Positions 41,910-54,215 of a stretch of DNA of 64,000 nt are shown here, one piece after another. The notes under the pieces were generated by a model that searched no databases, was not told the origin of the DNA, and worked only from the letters and a program-made list of their open reading frames with translations. The stretch lies in contig CAVNZM010000006.1 of the NCBI GenBank assembly GCA_963693365.1, positions 11,036,001 through 11,100,000 of the forward strand, written 5' to 3'. Position numbers and translations under genes: made by a program. Each line of letters begins with the position of its first letter. Positions within the stretch are counted from its first letter, which is position 1. This DNA comes from Amoebidium appalachense. Its lineage: Eukaryota > Ichthyosporea.

Positions 41910-43280
41910 AAAAAGGGACGCCTCAAGTAAATGTATAACGTCGCACGTGCGGCAACACGTCAGTACGCGTTAGCAACTACCCCTGCACCGGGTCCGCGAT
42001 TCCTGGAGGCCTCATGGCCGCAGACGCTCTTGTCGCTCTTGTCTGTGTGAAGTGTCAACATACATACGTCACACGTAAACAGAGAAAACCAATCAAAAAT
42101 TGGTTAAATTTTCGCCAAAAGGGTTCCTATTGGTTAAGGGGGGCAAATCATTCGTTATATAGATCTCCGACTCCAGGGTGATGGCCAGTACCAGCTTCAC
42201 CAGCATTGCCGTCGCGCTAACTAAAACAAAAGTTTTATGTTTTTTCTTGAATGCTGTCTCTTTTGTCTTTATGCTAAAGCAGCTGACATGGTATAGACAT
42301 CTAGGCATCAGCACAAATCAGCACAAACACTGCTAATTTATTGGCGTTGCGCGCGCATACAGATCACGTACCAACCATCCTCAAAAATTGTTCACACGCG
42401 CGCGTGACCCATCCAAAAGCAAAGATGTTAGTGCCTAATATTCCATGGATCATAGAAAACGATATACAGAGTGTTGTTATCTAATGCAGCGTGTTTACCA
42501 TCAAATGCTACATGGTTAAGCCAAAATGTACCGTACACTTATCATCTACATGTACGTTATCGCATGGGCGCCACTATGGCTATGGGCGGCGCACGCGTAC
42601 AGATTCGATAAAAAGGAGCCGCGTGAGCCTCCGCAAATATATCTCAAGCACGCATCTGTCATCATGCATATGGTTATATTTTTTATATTTTTACGCTTTA
42701 CATTAGAAAAGCGCAAAAAATAACTCAAGTACTTTCGATTTATTTGGATGTGCTTCCATAGCCTTCCCCCTGGCCTTCAATTGTGTTTGTTCACAAGCCC
42801 ATGCATGCGCATGCATATCGTTATCTCGAGATGATTAAATTTGTTATTAGTCTGAGATAGCACTGATATCGAGATGCATGAATATGCCGTATGCTCCTCT
42901 TTATCTGCCCTTATAAATATTAATATAATTGATGGAATATGCGACCTTTCAGTACTGCTAGTTTTACTAACGCAAATACACACTCCATTTTTCAATGAAT
43001 TCAGTTCACAGCCATATCATTTCAAGGTATGCTCGAGCTCGGGTAGGCCCGGGTATAGCTCTAGCCTAATCAGTACGATCGGCGACACATACAGCACTGT
43101 TTGCAGAAGCTTTTACGGAGTAGGCGTGCTTATTTGGTTTATTAGTTTTACAATATGAATTGTATGCCTACAGGTTACTTCTATAGTAACTAGTTACTAC
43201 ACTTCACGATTCTTTCTATGTACGCATAGGTATCGATTCCTCAAGATTATCATAACCTTTCTTGTCATCAGCTGCTACTG
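41907..43280. other. AT-rich intergenic DNA
   Basis: No supported gene. CCAAT-type motifs near 42088 and 42131. Several short ORFs lack coding signals. Confidence 0.5.
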
Positions 43281-43283
43281 TTA

Positions 43284-43366
43284 TTGGCTAAATGTCACTC
43301 CATCATATTGCACGGTGTTCCTATTGGCTAAATACCATAAAGGCGGCTCAGCGGTAGGTATATAAA
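43284..43366 (+). promoter_or_regulatory. Promoter of the PDZ-like gene
   Basis: Two copies of TATTGGCTAAAT (near 43283 and 43321), about 38 bases apart, then TATATAAA at 43359-43366. The CCAAT-type boxes and TATA box are ordered as in a standard promoter. A strong T-rich CAG acceptor at about 43553 suggests a 5' UTR intron. Confidence 0.65.
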
Positions 43367-43731
43367 CCGCAATCCTGGGAAAGTGGCTCAGAGCTTCAGT
43401 CGTGGAAACTGGACAAGTGAATTCTTGGATGTAACAGAATAGTATTTTTTTTTTTTTTTTTTTGTAAATTGTTAACAGCTACCTTACGGAGTAAAGCCAC
43501 TTCCTGCTTACTTCTTTATTAGGGGTTTCTCTTCTTTTTTGTGCAACCTTGCAGGTGCACCAGCTGTTCAGTACCGACCGCCTAAGCTGTGGTGACTCAA
43601 TTCTTGTGGCAGTTCTCCCTGCAAGCTGTTCTCTCAACACCACCTGGACAAGCTTCCATCTGTGCCAACCTATGTATCATTCACTTCCCTGGCTACACCA
43701 ATCAGTGCTTTAACACACGCCAATTCCCTAT

Positions 43732-43779
43732 ATGGCACTATCTCTCTTCTTCCAGCAGGCAGATATTGGGACACAATGA
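43732..43779 (+). other. Upstream ORF overlapping the PDZ gene start (ATGA)
   Basis: A 15-codon frame begins at 43732 and stops at TGA 43777-43779, overlapping the main ATG (43776-43778) as ATGA. A second short uORF starts at 43672. If the CAG near 43758 is used as an acceptor, the uORF start would be spliced out. Confidence 0.4.
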
Positions 43780-44558
43780 GTGCAAAGGGGGCCAGCGTGC
43801 AGCTGCCTGGGCCTGTGGCCGTTGAGGCTCACGCTATGCCGTCTGTGCTGTACAGACCCACCGAGCGACACGTGGACTTTGACAAGCAGCCTGGCATGCA
43901 CCTGGGCGTGACTCTTGCGTGCATACGCAAACGGTTCTACGTGGCGCACGTCAACAGGAAGAGCAAGGCCTGGCGCCTGGGCCTGGAGGTGGGCGACAGG
44001 CTGGAGGGTGTAAACAATTTGTCGCTGAAAGACACACACAGAAACGGCACGGCAATAACGGCACGCAGGGTGCTCGACCTGCTGTGGGCCGCCAGTCATG
44101 TTTCTTTGGTGGTCACGGACAGGTGTCTAGGTGCGGACGACGTGAGGCGCTATGTGGAGAGGAGGGCACCCGGGGTGCGGCCCAGGGCGCCTGCCGCCTG
44201 CCCTGGCAGAAGGGCCTCGTGGCCTCTTGCAGAGCCTCTGACCGTGCAGCCAGACAGAGGGGGCGTAGAGGGGGTTAACCCGTGCCTGGCTCTTGTGCGG
44301 ACACGGTCCATAGACCTCGGCAGCACGCACACACACACGGACGACGACTGCAGCTTGTGTGTGTGCTGCCGGGCAGACAGACGCACAGACACGGAGTGGC
44401 TGGGGGACCACATGTATGCAGCCCCGGATGAGGGACAGGCCAGGCGGCTGACTTCGTTTCTGTCGAACATGGCGCAGACGGTGTTTATCAGCCCGTGGAA
44501 GGAGGCAGCATTCTACTCCAATCAGACCGTCATACCGAGCATACTCACCATCTACTGA
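43776..44558 (+). CDS. PDZ-like domain protein with unknown C-terminal region
   Basis: 260 residues in one exon, starting MSAKGASVQLPG. Residues about 34-115 resemble a PDZ domain: a carboxylate-loop-like MHLGVTL, strands FYVAHVNRKS and GDRLEGVNNLSL, a helix TARRVLDLLWAA, and a last strand HVSLVVTDR. The following Arg/Pro-rich linker is probably disordered. A DDDCSLCVCC cluster leads to a C-terminal segment (TEWLGDHMYAAPDEG onward) that I do not recognise. PDZ domains bind protein C-termini, so a scaffold role is likely, partner unknown. Promoter, uORF and AATAAA at 44860 bracket the gene. The in-frame codons upstream of this ATG are open but start at a non-ATG codon, so 43776 is preferred. 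Confidence 0.62.
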   Translation: MSAKGASVQLPGPVAVEAHAMPSVLYRPTERHVDFDKQPGMHLGVTLACIRKRFYVAHVNRKSKAWRLGLEVGDRLEGVNNLSLKDTHRNGTAITARRVLDLLWAASHVSLVVTDRCLGADDVRRYVERRAPGVRPRAPAACPGRRASWPLAEPLTVQPDRGGVEGVNPCLALVRTRSIDLGSTHTHTDDDCSLCVCCRADRRTDTEWLGDHMYAAPDEGQARRLTSFLSNMAQTVFISPWKEAAFYSNQTVIPSILTIY

Positions 44559-44859
44559 GTGGCCAACTGTGTTAAGGTGTATGTGCGTAGGTTTATTGTG
44601 CATAGCGTGTGATAGGTGCTGGGTGCTGCCATCCTGTGATTGTGTTCCACTGGCGTGCTGTAGGGGATGGGTTGTACATAGGGGGTGCAAGAGTTGTAAC
44701 AGCAATCAAACGATTATAAACTATTTGTATGTAAATATTAACGGGTCTGTGGTTTGCTGCTACGGTGATTGCTTTGGGAGAAGACTGCCTAATACGGTTA
44801 CAATTCTGATGGCATTGAAGTGCTGAAAACTTGCACAAGCTTCTTTTGAAAGGAGTAGT

Positions 44860-44865
44860 AATAAA
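44860..44865 (+). terminator. Polyadenylation signal of the PDZ-like gene
   Basis: AATAAA about 300 bases after the stop. Confidence 0.6.
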
Positions 44866-44869
44866 GCTT

Positions 44870-45430
44870 TTATATTCTCCTCCGCTGTTTGCAAACAAAG
44901 CGAATGTCATCTTTTTCTAGGGGTTATTTTGTCGTCCACTCTCTAAAGAAAAAGCGAATCAGTTCGGAAATCCAAGTACACAAGCCCTAATCCATATAGT
45001 TATGTACCACAACGCCCTGCTCCTTCAGTGCATCCCCTCTTCACCTGTGCTTTTCTTGTGTTGCGCTGATTGAATGAGATGTGCACACAACAACACGAAA
45101 TAGACTTTTTTGTTGTGTGCACATGTGGCACTCTAATTACATAAGTGGTTCAGCAGCGATTCACCTGTGCACCGTAACACTGCACTGTGTGCTGGGGAGG
45201 CACGGCCTGTCTTGGCCCACTCTTGCATTCACTCTCGTCGGTGTGGGTGTGTGTTAGCAGACAAAAGAGCAAGTCAAAAAGGTGGTGGTAGAGGGACTAC
45301 TATTAGTCTAAGGGCAACCAGCCGCAGGATTCTTGAAATACCCTTCCATAGAACTATTGAACACTGCACATGGCTACCAACCCGTGTCCGACTAGGCTAA
45401 TAGAGCTAATAGTGCATATCGATTCTGCCG
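44870..45430. other. Intergenic unique DNA
   Basis: No supported gene. A 5'-TTTTGTTGTGTGCACA..-type inverted repeat lies near 45085-45125 (TGTGCACACAACAA and its complement). Confidence 0.4.
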
Positions 45431-45444
45431 GTGTGTATCCCCCT

Positions 45445-45675
45445 CTCCTGCAACCCCCCCTCCCCCTCCCCCCCCTCCCCCCTCCCCCCCCTCCGGGAGG
45501 AAGTGAGAACAACGACTGGTTGTGGTTGTTGCTTATTCAAATTGTGAAGTCAAGTTCTTTAATCATGCTAGCGCTTATCATTCGCTAGAGATCTGACGGT
45601 ATCATTCAAACGGGTTTCAAGGGTTAGCGGGGAAACCGGGGGTGGGGGCGGGGCTGGGTGGGTGGGTGGGTGGGT

Positions 45676-45717
<42 letters not shown>

Positions 45718-46145
45718 CTCTTAGCTGCCCTGCGTTCGATCCGTTTGGGATTCGCGGCGGGGGGGAGGGGTTGTTTGTGTCTTTTTTTTTTTTTTCAGGG
45801 TTCTTCTTCGTATTTATGAATAGTTGTTGTTAGTTGGGGGGGGGGGGGGGGGGGGGTTTGTTCGTGGTGGTGGGGAGGGGGGAGGGGGGGGGGGGAGGGG
45901 GGAGGATGGGTTGGTAGCTGCATTCGTTGCAATTAGTGGGAGTTTTAGATTTTTTTAAGGTAAGCCTTAGGGGGTGATCCTCCCCCCCCCCCCCCCCCCC
46001 CCCCCCCCCGCTTCGGGGAGAAACCACAACAAACAATCCCCGGTCATGTTCGGGTGCACCTGCTGAGTCAAGCTAGTGTGCGCCTAGAAATTTGTGGTTA
46101 TTTATAAATGTAATCGATCCGGGTTTTGAAGGCCGGTTGACGGGG

Positions 46146-46176
<31 letters not shown>

Positions 46177-46284
46177 GAGGGGGGGGGGGGGGGGGGGGGG
46201 AGGGGGGGGGGGGGGGGAGGGGGGGCTGATAGCTGCGTTGAAGTTCGGACCATTGGAGATCATGTTTTTTTTTGTGTGTATGTG

Positions 46285-46341
<57 letters not shown>

Positions 46342-46394
46342 TGCCTCCCCTTCCCCCCCTCCCCCCTCCCCTCTCCCCGGGCTCCGGAGGTCCC

Positions 46395-46429
<35 letters not shown>

Positions 46430-46434
46430 TCCCC

Positions 46435-46469
<35 letters not shown>

Positions 46470-46525
46470 CCCCTCCTCCCCCTCCCAGCTCCCCTCGGGG
46501 AGAAAAAAAAAAATTAAAAAAAAAC
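45445..46525. repeat. Alternating poly-C and poly-G blocks with GT
   Basis: C-rich 45455-45493, G 45678-45717, G 45837-45856, C 45981-46008, G 46150-46225, GT 46288-46337, C 46394-46470, then A-rich 46503-46523. Confidence 0.95.
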
Positions 46526-46727
46526 GGTGGAGAACCATTTATTTATTATTCATGTGCGCTATGTTATCGACCTATATGTGAGACTGTAAGTACATTCAAG
46601 GTAGAAAGACTAAAAGTGCTCCTACCTAGCAAGGGCATGCTTAGCCCCGGTTAACCGTGATACAATAATAACGCTGTCACCAGCCTAGGAAATCGTGTGT
46701 GGAAATTAACATGTTTTGTGTGAGAGA

Positions 46728-46728
46728 C

Positions 46729-46806
<78 letters not shown>

Positions 46807-46937
46807 TGTGTCTGTGTGTTTGTGTTTGTGCGTTTGTGCGTTTGTGTGTTTGTGTGCGCGTGTGTGTAGGCATGTGTGTGTGTGTGGGTGTGTGGATGGG
46901 TGGGTGGGTGGGCACGTGTGTGTGTGCGCGCACACGC

Positions 46938-46984
<47 letters not shown>

Positions 46985-47056
46985 CCCTCACTCTCTCCCT
47001 CTCTCTCTCTCTCCCAGTCTCTCTCTCTCTCTCTCCCTCTCTCTCTCGCTCTCTCT

Positions 47057-47129
<73 letters not shown>

Positions 47130-47130
47130 C
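46728..47130. repeat. (GT)n and (CT)n arrays
   Basis: GT 46730-46803, imperfect GT with GGGT, CT 46940-47090 with short interruptions, then GT 47090-47125. Confidence 0.95.
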
Positions 47131-47577
47131 GCGTGTGCGTCTGTGTAATGGTTTTGCCAGTCACTAACTGTTACACATTATTGTCCAGATAAGTCGTACA
47201 AGTTGGAACAAGACTCTCACCAGCACTAAGCATCCATGCAATTAAGAACAGAAAACCATCATCAGTAGATTTTTCACCTCGGTGTCTCCGACGCATCCGG
47301 GTAAGTACGGTGCATACACATGTGTGTGGAGGAGCATTGCAGCAGGCTGCGAGTTACCAAATACTCACTTGGGGCATGTGTGCTTGAATCGATGTGGTGT
47401 TTGTTTGGTGTAGGGCAAGTATACCTGCAAACACATTGAGAGCGGCATCTGGCATAGCATCCACGTGTGTTCATACAAAGATTAAAAAATAACAGGAACT
47501 CATGCAAGAACTTCAACGGTTGGGAAACCGGGCTTAGAGGTATAATATGGCAATATTTACTTCCTATCGTCCGGTGA

Positions 47578-47579
<2 letters not shown>

Positions 47580-47639
<60 letters not shown>

Positions 47640-47807
47640 CGCTCCTGTTGGTGGTGTCCGGCTTTCTTTCTTTCTTTATTTCTTTCTTTCTTTCATTTTT
47701 CCCTTTTCCTTTGCTTTCCTTTTCTTTTCTTCTTTTTTTCTTTAATTCTTTCTTTCTTTCTTTCTTTTTTTCTTTTTTTTGGACGGGGGGAGGTTCTGTG
47801 TGTTCTT

Positions 47808-47839
<32 letters not shown>

Positions 47840-47953
47840 TTTCTTTTTTCTTTGTGGGGGGGAGGGGGGCGAGGGGAGGGGACGGGGGGCGGGAAAGTGG
47901 GGAGAAGAGACAAGAAAGGGGGAAGAGGGAGAGAGAGAGAAGGGGGGGGGGGG

Positions 47954-48025
<72 letters not shown>

Positions 48026-48072
48026 GAGGGGGAGGGGGGAGATTGTGTGTGTTCTTTTTCTTTCCCTCTTCC

Positions 48073-48103
<31 letters not shown>

Positions 48104-48270
48104 GAGGGAAGAGATAAGAAAGAAACGGGGGGGGGGGAGAGAGGGGGGGGGGGGGGGAGGGAGGGGGAGAGAGAGAAAGAGAGAGAAAGGAGAGAGAGAG
48201 AGCATCCAAATTCGTGATATGTGTTTTCATTTTTTCTACTTTTTATTTTATTTTTTTTCTTGGGGGGGAA

Positions 48271-48304
<34 letters not shown>

Positions 48305-48389
48305 GAACGCGGCGACGAGGAGGGAGGGAGGGAGAGAGGGAGGGAGGGAGGGGGGGTGGTGGTGGTGGTGGGGGGGGGGGGGGGGGGGG

Positions 48390-48429
<40 letters not shown>

Positions 48430-48440
48430 ATCCAAATTCG
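47580..48440. repeat. Higher-order repeat of nested microsatellites
   Basis: After GT 47582-47636 come units built of T/C-rich, poly-G, (GA)n and a unique join. GTGTGTTCTTTTTCTTTC occurs at about 47797 and 48047. GAGAGAGCATCCAAATTCGTGAT occurs in both 48193-48221 and 48420-48442 (about 226 bases apart). Confidence 0.85.
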
Positions 48441-48886
48441 TGATCTGCGTTTTCAAAACGTCTGGACAAAACCCTTCATTGCACATTTCATTCATTGATA
48501 GCGGCATATTACAAACAGCTGTTGGCTCCGAGCCATCCGCAGGCCCACTCTTGTTACGTCATTACATGCCTAGCTTCATGCATAGATAAATATCGGTCAT
48601 ATATCATCACCCTTCTATTTAAATATCACTAATTGATTCGTGCATAGGAACCTAATATTAGTCTGCCAACCTGAAAAGGGCAACAAATGGTGCAGGACAA
48701 GAGACAGATGTGAATAGGCATTCAGTGTGCCAGAGAGTGAATGAGTGAGTGAGTGAGTGCGTGTGTGTGTGTGTGGGCGCGTGCGGGTTTGGGCTCACAC
48801 GTGCACCTTTACAAAGTGTACAGGACTAAGTTTTGTGTATGGGTGTCCGTGTGTCCGTATGTGTGGTGTGGGCGAGTGCGCACTCA

Positions 48887-48887
48887 C

Positions 48888-48945
<58 letters not shown>
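48887..48945. repeat. (GT)n microsatellite
   Basis: About 28 GT units, 95 bases beyond the stop of the SAM/U-box gene. Confidence 0.95.
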
Positions 48946-49038
48946 ACGTATGAATGCTGTTACCATCAACCAAAGATAACCTACACAACACATTATCTCG
49001 TGGAAACATTCGGAAAAAATGCCTGACCTCCAGGTCAA

Positions 49039-49355
49039 TCACACCCTCACAATGTCTTCAGTCATCCCATCCAAACCCAGCTTACAGCCATCGCCAACAC
49101 TCTCCTCGTTCGGTAATTTATCTTTTTTCTGATTGGCTAAAGCCTCTGCCTGCAACTGCTCAGCCACCCATTTGGCAATTAGACTCCTCAGCGCCAAATT
49201 TGGGAATAAATGGCCGATCGTGATTGGTGTTTTGGCCTGGGGGTCAGTGTGCTTCATGTGCACCCACAGAGCCACCGCCTCATATTCGTACGTGGTCCCG
49301 GCTGGGGTGATGGCGGGTGTGCGCATGAGCTCGTGCGTGATGGGGCAGATGAACT

Positions 49356-49393
<38 letters not shown>

Positions 49394-49423
49394 TGTGTGT
49401 GTGTGTGAATGACTGACTGACTG

Positions 49424-49479
<56 letters not shown>

Positions 49480-51008
49480 TGTGTGTGTATGTGTGTGCAT
49501 GTGTGTGCGTGTGTGTGGTTGTGAGCAGCCCCATGCAGGCGTGTGTACACGCTTGTGTGGGTTAGGGCCGTTAGGTTTGCAACTGCATATAGTTAGGCAG
49601 TCTACAATGCAATACGAAACATCCTCTTATGTGCGGGGACTTTCAAGGAACTCTACTTGGCATGCTGCCCAAAGAAAATCATCCCCCCCCCCCCCCCCAC
49701 CCCCCCCCCCCCGGGGACCCAATCCACCACAGCAGCAACAATAACGTAAAATTTTAGCCATCATCCAACTGCCATGCCAGTGCAAACAGCACGATGCCAC
49801 ACAGGGATTAGTTTTAGGTAGGCAGAGGCAGAGAGAGGGTGGTCATGTGTGAATGCAGGGCACATGGGTACAAAGGGCAGAGGTACTCCTGATAAGGTCA
49901 CAGTCAGAACACAAGATGATGCAAACACGGTACACGATAAAGAATATGGCGGCGGGGAGAGGGGGGGAGGGGGGGCCTTAGAGTGCATCTCTAAAGGCAC
50001 AACAGTGCAGGCCTGACAGCAACGAGGAAGACAAGATCGAGGAATACCTGGGGCAGGTCCATCCTCTGCTGCAGGGCCTCAGGTATGTCGAGGGCTGGGG
50101 GGAAGTGCACAGGGGGGGGTGGGGGCGGCACTCTCTGCCCCTCTGTGGGTGGCTGGGGGGGCGCATGGCCCTCGTAGGGCCACAGAGAGTCCAGCTCGAT
50201 GGGCCCAAACCCATAGCCCTGCGCACGTGCATGGCTGCCTGGGGGTGCTGGGGGGGTGCGGTTGCCAAGCAGAAACACAACCAGAGACACGTAGAACACC
50301 GCATCACTAACAAGGGAGGGGGCCGCCTGCCACAGGAGTAGGTGGAGCACGTTGATCCAGAATCCAGTCCCCTCGCGATGCAGCGAGGTGCGTAGCCATG
50401 CGCGGGTGTCTTTAAGAGTGAGGGTGTCGAACAGGGCCATGCCGGCACTGAGATTAAAGAGCACCACGAGGAAGCAGTGCATGCGCAGAAACCGCCAGGA
50501 ATGGTATGCAAGCACAAGGCGGGGGGCCAATAGGAATAGCCCCACGTACGCCACACGACCGAGGTAGCTGTCTAAGAAACCGAATTCCTCCCCGGCCCCA
50601 AAAATATCAACGGTGCCCTGTGTGTGTGTTTGTGTGTGTGTGTGTATGTGTGTGTGTGCACTTGCATATAGCTCATACACATACGTTCAAAGGAGCAGTC
50701 ACCGTTAAGTTTCATGAAGTACGGTACCTTCATAAAACCAACATTAGAGATGGCTTAAATACAGCATTCAAGCAAAAAACACTCAAGTGCATGAACGGCC
50801 TTGCATACAGCATGCTACCTTCATCTTCCATATCACAAACGGCAGCCCTTCCCAAGCAGAACCCTCTGATATCTCGCAGTTACATCAACTTACTCTCTGC
50901 CCATGATCGTTGTAAAACTCAACCTCTCCCCCCTCCCCCCCCTCTCCCCCCCCCCCCCCCCCCCCCCCCGCCCCCCCTCCCCGCCCCCCCTCCCCCTCCC
51001 CCCCCTCC

Positions 51009-51039
<31 letters not shown>

Positions 51040-51168
51040 AAAAAAAAAAAAAAAAAACCCCTCCACCCCCGGGGCCCCGCTTGCCAATAAACACGGCGAT
51101 CTCAGAGACTTTGACAGAGGCAGCCACACACACACACCACACATTTGTAGAACAAGAACACACATGCA

Positions 51169-51218
<50 letters not shown>

Positions 51219-52475
51219 CCCACACACGAGCGCAAGAAAGAAGGCAAGCCACGTACCTCGGACAACCACAGCCACACGACAGTCAGGCGGGGGCAGTTTA
51301 TGAGCCCCGACAGGAACAGGTTTGCTCGAACTTTCTTCAGTCGCCGGTAGTCCCAAAAGTTCACCAAGTCACCGTCTGCCCTGGGGGGTGTGTCCGTGGG
51401 CAGGGACGGCACACCGGGGGGTGGTTGGGTCTCTGGCGGATATGGTTGCTCGGTCTAGAATAGCCCGGGGTGGGAGGGGAGGGGGTGTGGGGGGTGTGAG
51501 GGGGGAGAGTAGGTGTGTGAATTATTAGGGAAGGGGGGAAGAAGGGGGGGGGGGGGGGGGGGGAAGGGGGGGGAATCAATGGTGGAAACACCCACGGTCA
51601 GTCTCAAAAATAAACTGAATGGAAATGAAAGGGCGGGGAACTCAACTTATGTACAGCCTGACAGAGCTGCATGACAATGTGCAAGGCAGGAGGTGGGCGC
51701 ATGTGAACAATGACTGGATGTGTTAAGCCGACCTGGGCATATCTTTCAATGGAGCAGAAGGCCATGGTACAGGTGGGTGGGACAGATGAAAGTGAAGGCT
51801 TTGCTGGAAAATATGGGGGGAAAGGGTGGGGGTATAGAGGGGGGTAATATTTGATGTGTTGTGCAAGGGATTGATGGATTGGGTGGGATGCTGTGTGTGT
51901 GCGGTTGTGCGTGCGTGGGTGTCACCCTTGTTCGTGTGTGTGCGGCTGATATATTCCTGTGCATTTTCATGGCATGTAGCCTCTTTTGGTGATCACACCT
52001 AGTTGTGCAATCTGGTAGCTTTTTAGGTTGACCAGCTACACAACATACATCCTTGTACATAAGGAAAAACCACACTCACCTGTGTCCTTTGCGGCTCCAA
52101 CCCCCTCTCATGCCCAGCCAATCTCCTGACACTGGTCTCTATTATCCTGCGGTGCAGTGGCAAGTCCACACCAAAGGCCTCCAGGTCTTTGCCATCGAGT
52201 TCCAATAGTGCCCTCCCATCCACATAGTTCTCTTTGAGCCGTGCACTGTACACACCAAAGTGGGGTGACCCAGACAAGGACGCAACCCATTCAGCTACCT
52301 CATGCAGGGTCCACTCGTGCACTGCTTTGGTTGCTTGTGTCGGCGGGGGGGCTGCGCAGTGGCTGTGTGCTTTTTCTGCTGGTGCACTTGTGCACGCAGT
52401 GCTTGAGTGTGTGTCGATGCTCATAGTTGCCCCCATGACGGTGGCCAAAATGGCAAGTAAGAAATGGAGACGCAT
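49039..52475 (-). CDS. SAM domain / multi-pass membrane / U-box E3 ligase-like protein
   Basis: Four exons (5'->3'): 52475-52080, 51454-51257, 50617-50048, 49356-49039. All junctions are phase 0; 493 residues. An N-terminal hydrophobic segment (MRLHFLLAILATVMGA) looks like a signal peptide or anchor. A SAM domain covers about 52-117 (EWTLHEVAEWVASL, LLELDGKDLEAFGV). A charged linker (FWDYRRLKKVRANLFL) leads to about four or five hydrophobic segments between 173 and 317. A Pro-rich stretch follows, then a U-box at 389-455 (EFICPITHELMRTPAITPAG, ending FPNLALRSLIAKWV). U-boxes recruit E2 enzymes for ubiquitin transfer, and SAM domains mediate self-association. The architecture suggests an ER or endomembrane ubiquitin ligase, with SAM in the lumen if the signal is cleaved. 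I know of no named family with this order. Confidence 0.78.
49357..49480. repeat. (GT)n and (GA)n tract abutting the U-box exon
   Basis: GT 49358-49407, four GACT units, then GA 49429-49477. In gene sense this is (CT)n-(AGTC)n-(CA)n, ending in the acceptor CAG of the U-box exon. Confidence 0.95.
50930..51220. repeat. C-rich, poly-A and (CA)n tracts in SAM/U-box intron 2
   Basis: C runs 50932-51029 joined to about 28 A (51030-51057), then CA 51171-51218. Confidence 0.95.
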
Positions 52476-54215
52476 CTTATAAATTGTTGCGACAGCCTCA
52501 AGAATGCTCCGTGCCAAAAGTGCTGAGTGAGAAGAAAACCAAACACGAGTTAAGACGAATGTGTTTTAGAAGCCCACTTAGCGCAAAAATAGAAGACGGC
52601 GAGGTTGCAGCTGTGAGGACAGGGCCTAGCGTACTCGAACACGGCATGTTCTGTGTGTGTACGGGCTAGATATACCCTACACCTGCATATGTACATACAA
52701 ACTACGCTGTTGATCATGCGTTGTTGTCCTTTGAAAAGGTTTGTTTACGCACTTGTTCGGACTCTGTGGGAGCTGCCCCCTCAGAAACGCGTGATGAAGC
52801 TTTGAAGGGCATGCACACAGTCCACTGACCGGTGTGTTTCCTCCGTTGTTCCCCAGGCACAACATCAATTGAAGTCATACTGGTGGCCTTGACAGCCAAT
52901 CAGCAGCCGGCCAAGAGGAGGGTGAACGTAAATAACATGTCATACAAACCCATCCACGTTCAAAAAAGCAACAAGTATACTGCATGTATGCACAAACATC
53001 ATAAAAATTACAAAGCAGACGCCCCAACTTTTTACTAGCTTATTTTCAAAAAAATTGAAATTGTTGAAGTTGTTTCAACTTTGAAGTACTGTATACAAGT
53101 GAAGAAGACACTGACTTAGTTTTCGTGCCTCAGGAATGCTTCACAATTTTGTTTGCATCTTTACCCAATTGAAAGTCGATGACGAAGGTAAGAACCAATC
53201 ATAAATTAGCATGATAAATGCGCCATTTGCTGATTGGCTTTTCCAGCACCATGAAAAACTGTAAAGGCGCACTGGCTGAAGCGCTTTCCACCAATCGCAT
53301 ACCGCAAATAGAATAAATCTATTCGCTTTCGTCAATAGATCTCAAACACTTTCGAATGGCAAAGCACGGCCCTCAGAGGGCCGTGGGCAAAGTCACCAGA
53401 CTCACCACCACCGTTGACAATTAAATTTGAAGTTTTGGAGCTCTCGATCGAGCTCAGTTTTTTTTATGGCATGCAGCACGTCCACAGATAATGGGCAGCG
53501 AGAGCTTGAGTGCGCATTTGCGAAAAAGTCATCACTTGGCCGGATGATTTGCTCAACATAATAATTAGAAGGTATTGTCGACATAATATAATTATTCTTG
53601 TAGCTGCCATCGAGCTACTGCGGCCGCCACATCAGAAACTTTGCACATGCTGGATTGCGCCAATGAGGGTCTGGTACTGCAAGCACTTGCACGCAACCCG
53701 TCCCCCCCTCCCCCCCCCCCCCCCCACCCACACACAAAAAAAAAAAAAAAGAAAAAAAAAAAAGACGAGCGCGCCGTGACATGCGCAGTGTCACGTACAC
53801 ACACCCACACAACCACCCAGGAGAAAGCTCTCGTGGACAACGAGCATACATGTTACCGTCCCCAGCACGCTGCCATTGCCATCGTGCACACAGAAGGGTC
53901 CCGGACAAGAATGAGGGAGAAAGCTCTTTGATACTGTTGTGCGTATGTATGTGTGTGTGTGTGTGTGCGCGCGCGCGGCGCTGTTACTGTGTAGCACAGA
54001 TAAATGGGGGTTGCATGGACTACCAGGTGCCACACTCTCAACCGTTACAGCTAGCATGACCTCTCAAACCCCGACTAGCTACTGATCTACCAGGCCATCA
54101 GATTCAATTTAAGTGTGTTAAATATACTTTAAGGGGCCGATGCCCTCATACTCCCGCCCACCAACCCCAGAAAAACAACCAGTCAGATTATTCGCATAAA
54201 TTTAACCATGCCATG
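52476..54215. other. Intergenic region between SAM/U-box and CHCHD7 genes
   Basis: CCAATCA/TGATTGG motifs at about 52897, 53194 and 53231. A TATATC-like element at 52670 (minus) is a weak promoter candidate. On the minus strand a CAG acceptor followed by an in-frame YQTLIGAIQHVQSF-stop (about 53684-53640) might be a terminal exon of an unresolved small gene. C-A tract at 53702-53763. Confidence 0.35.
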
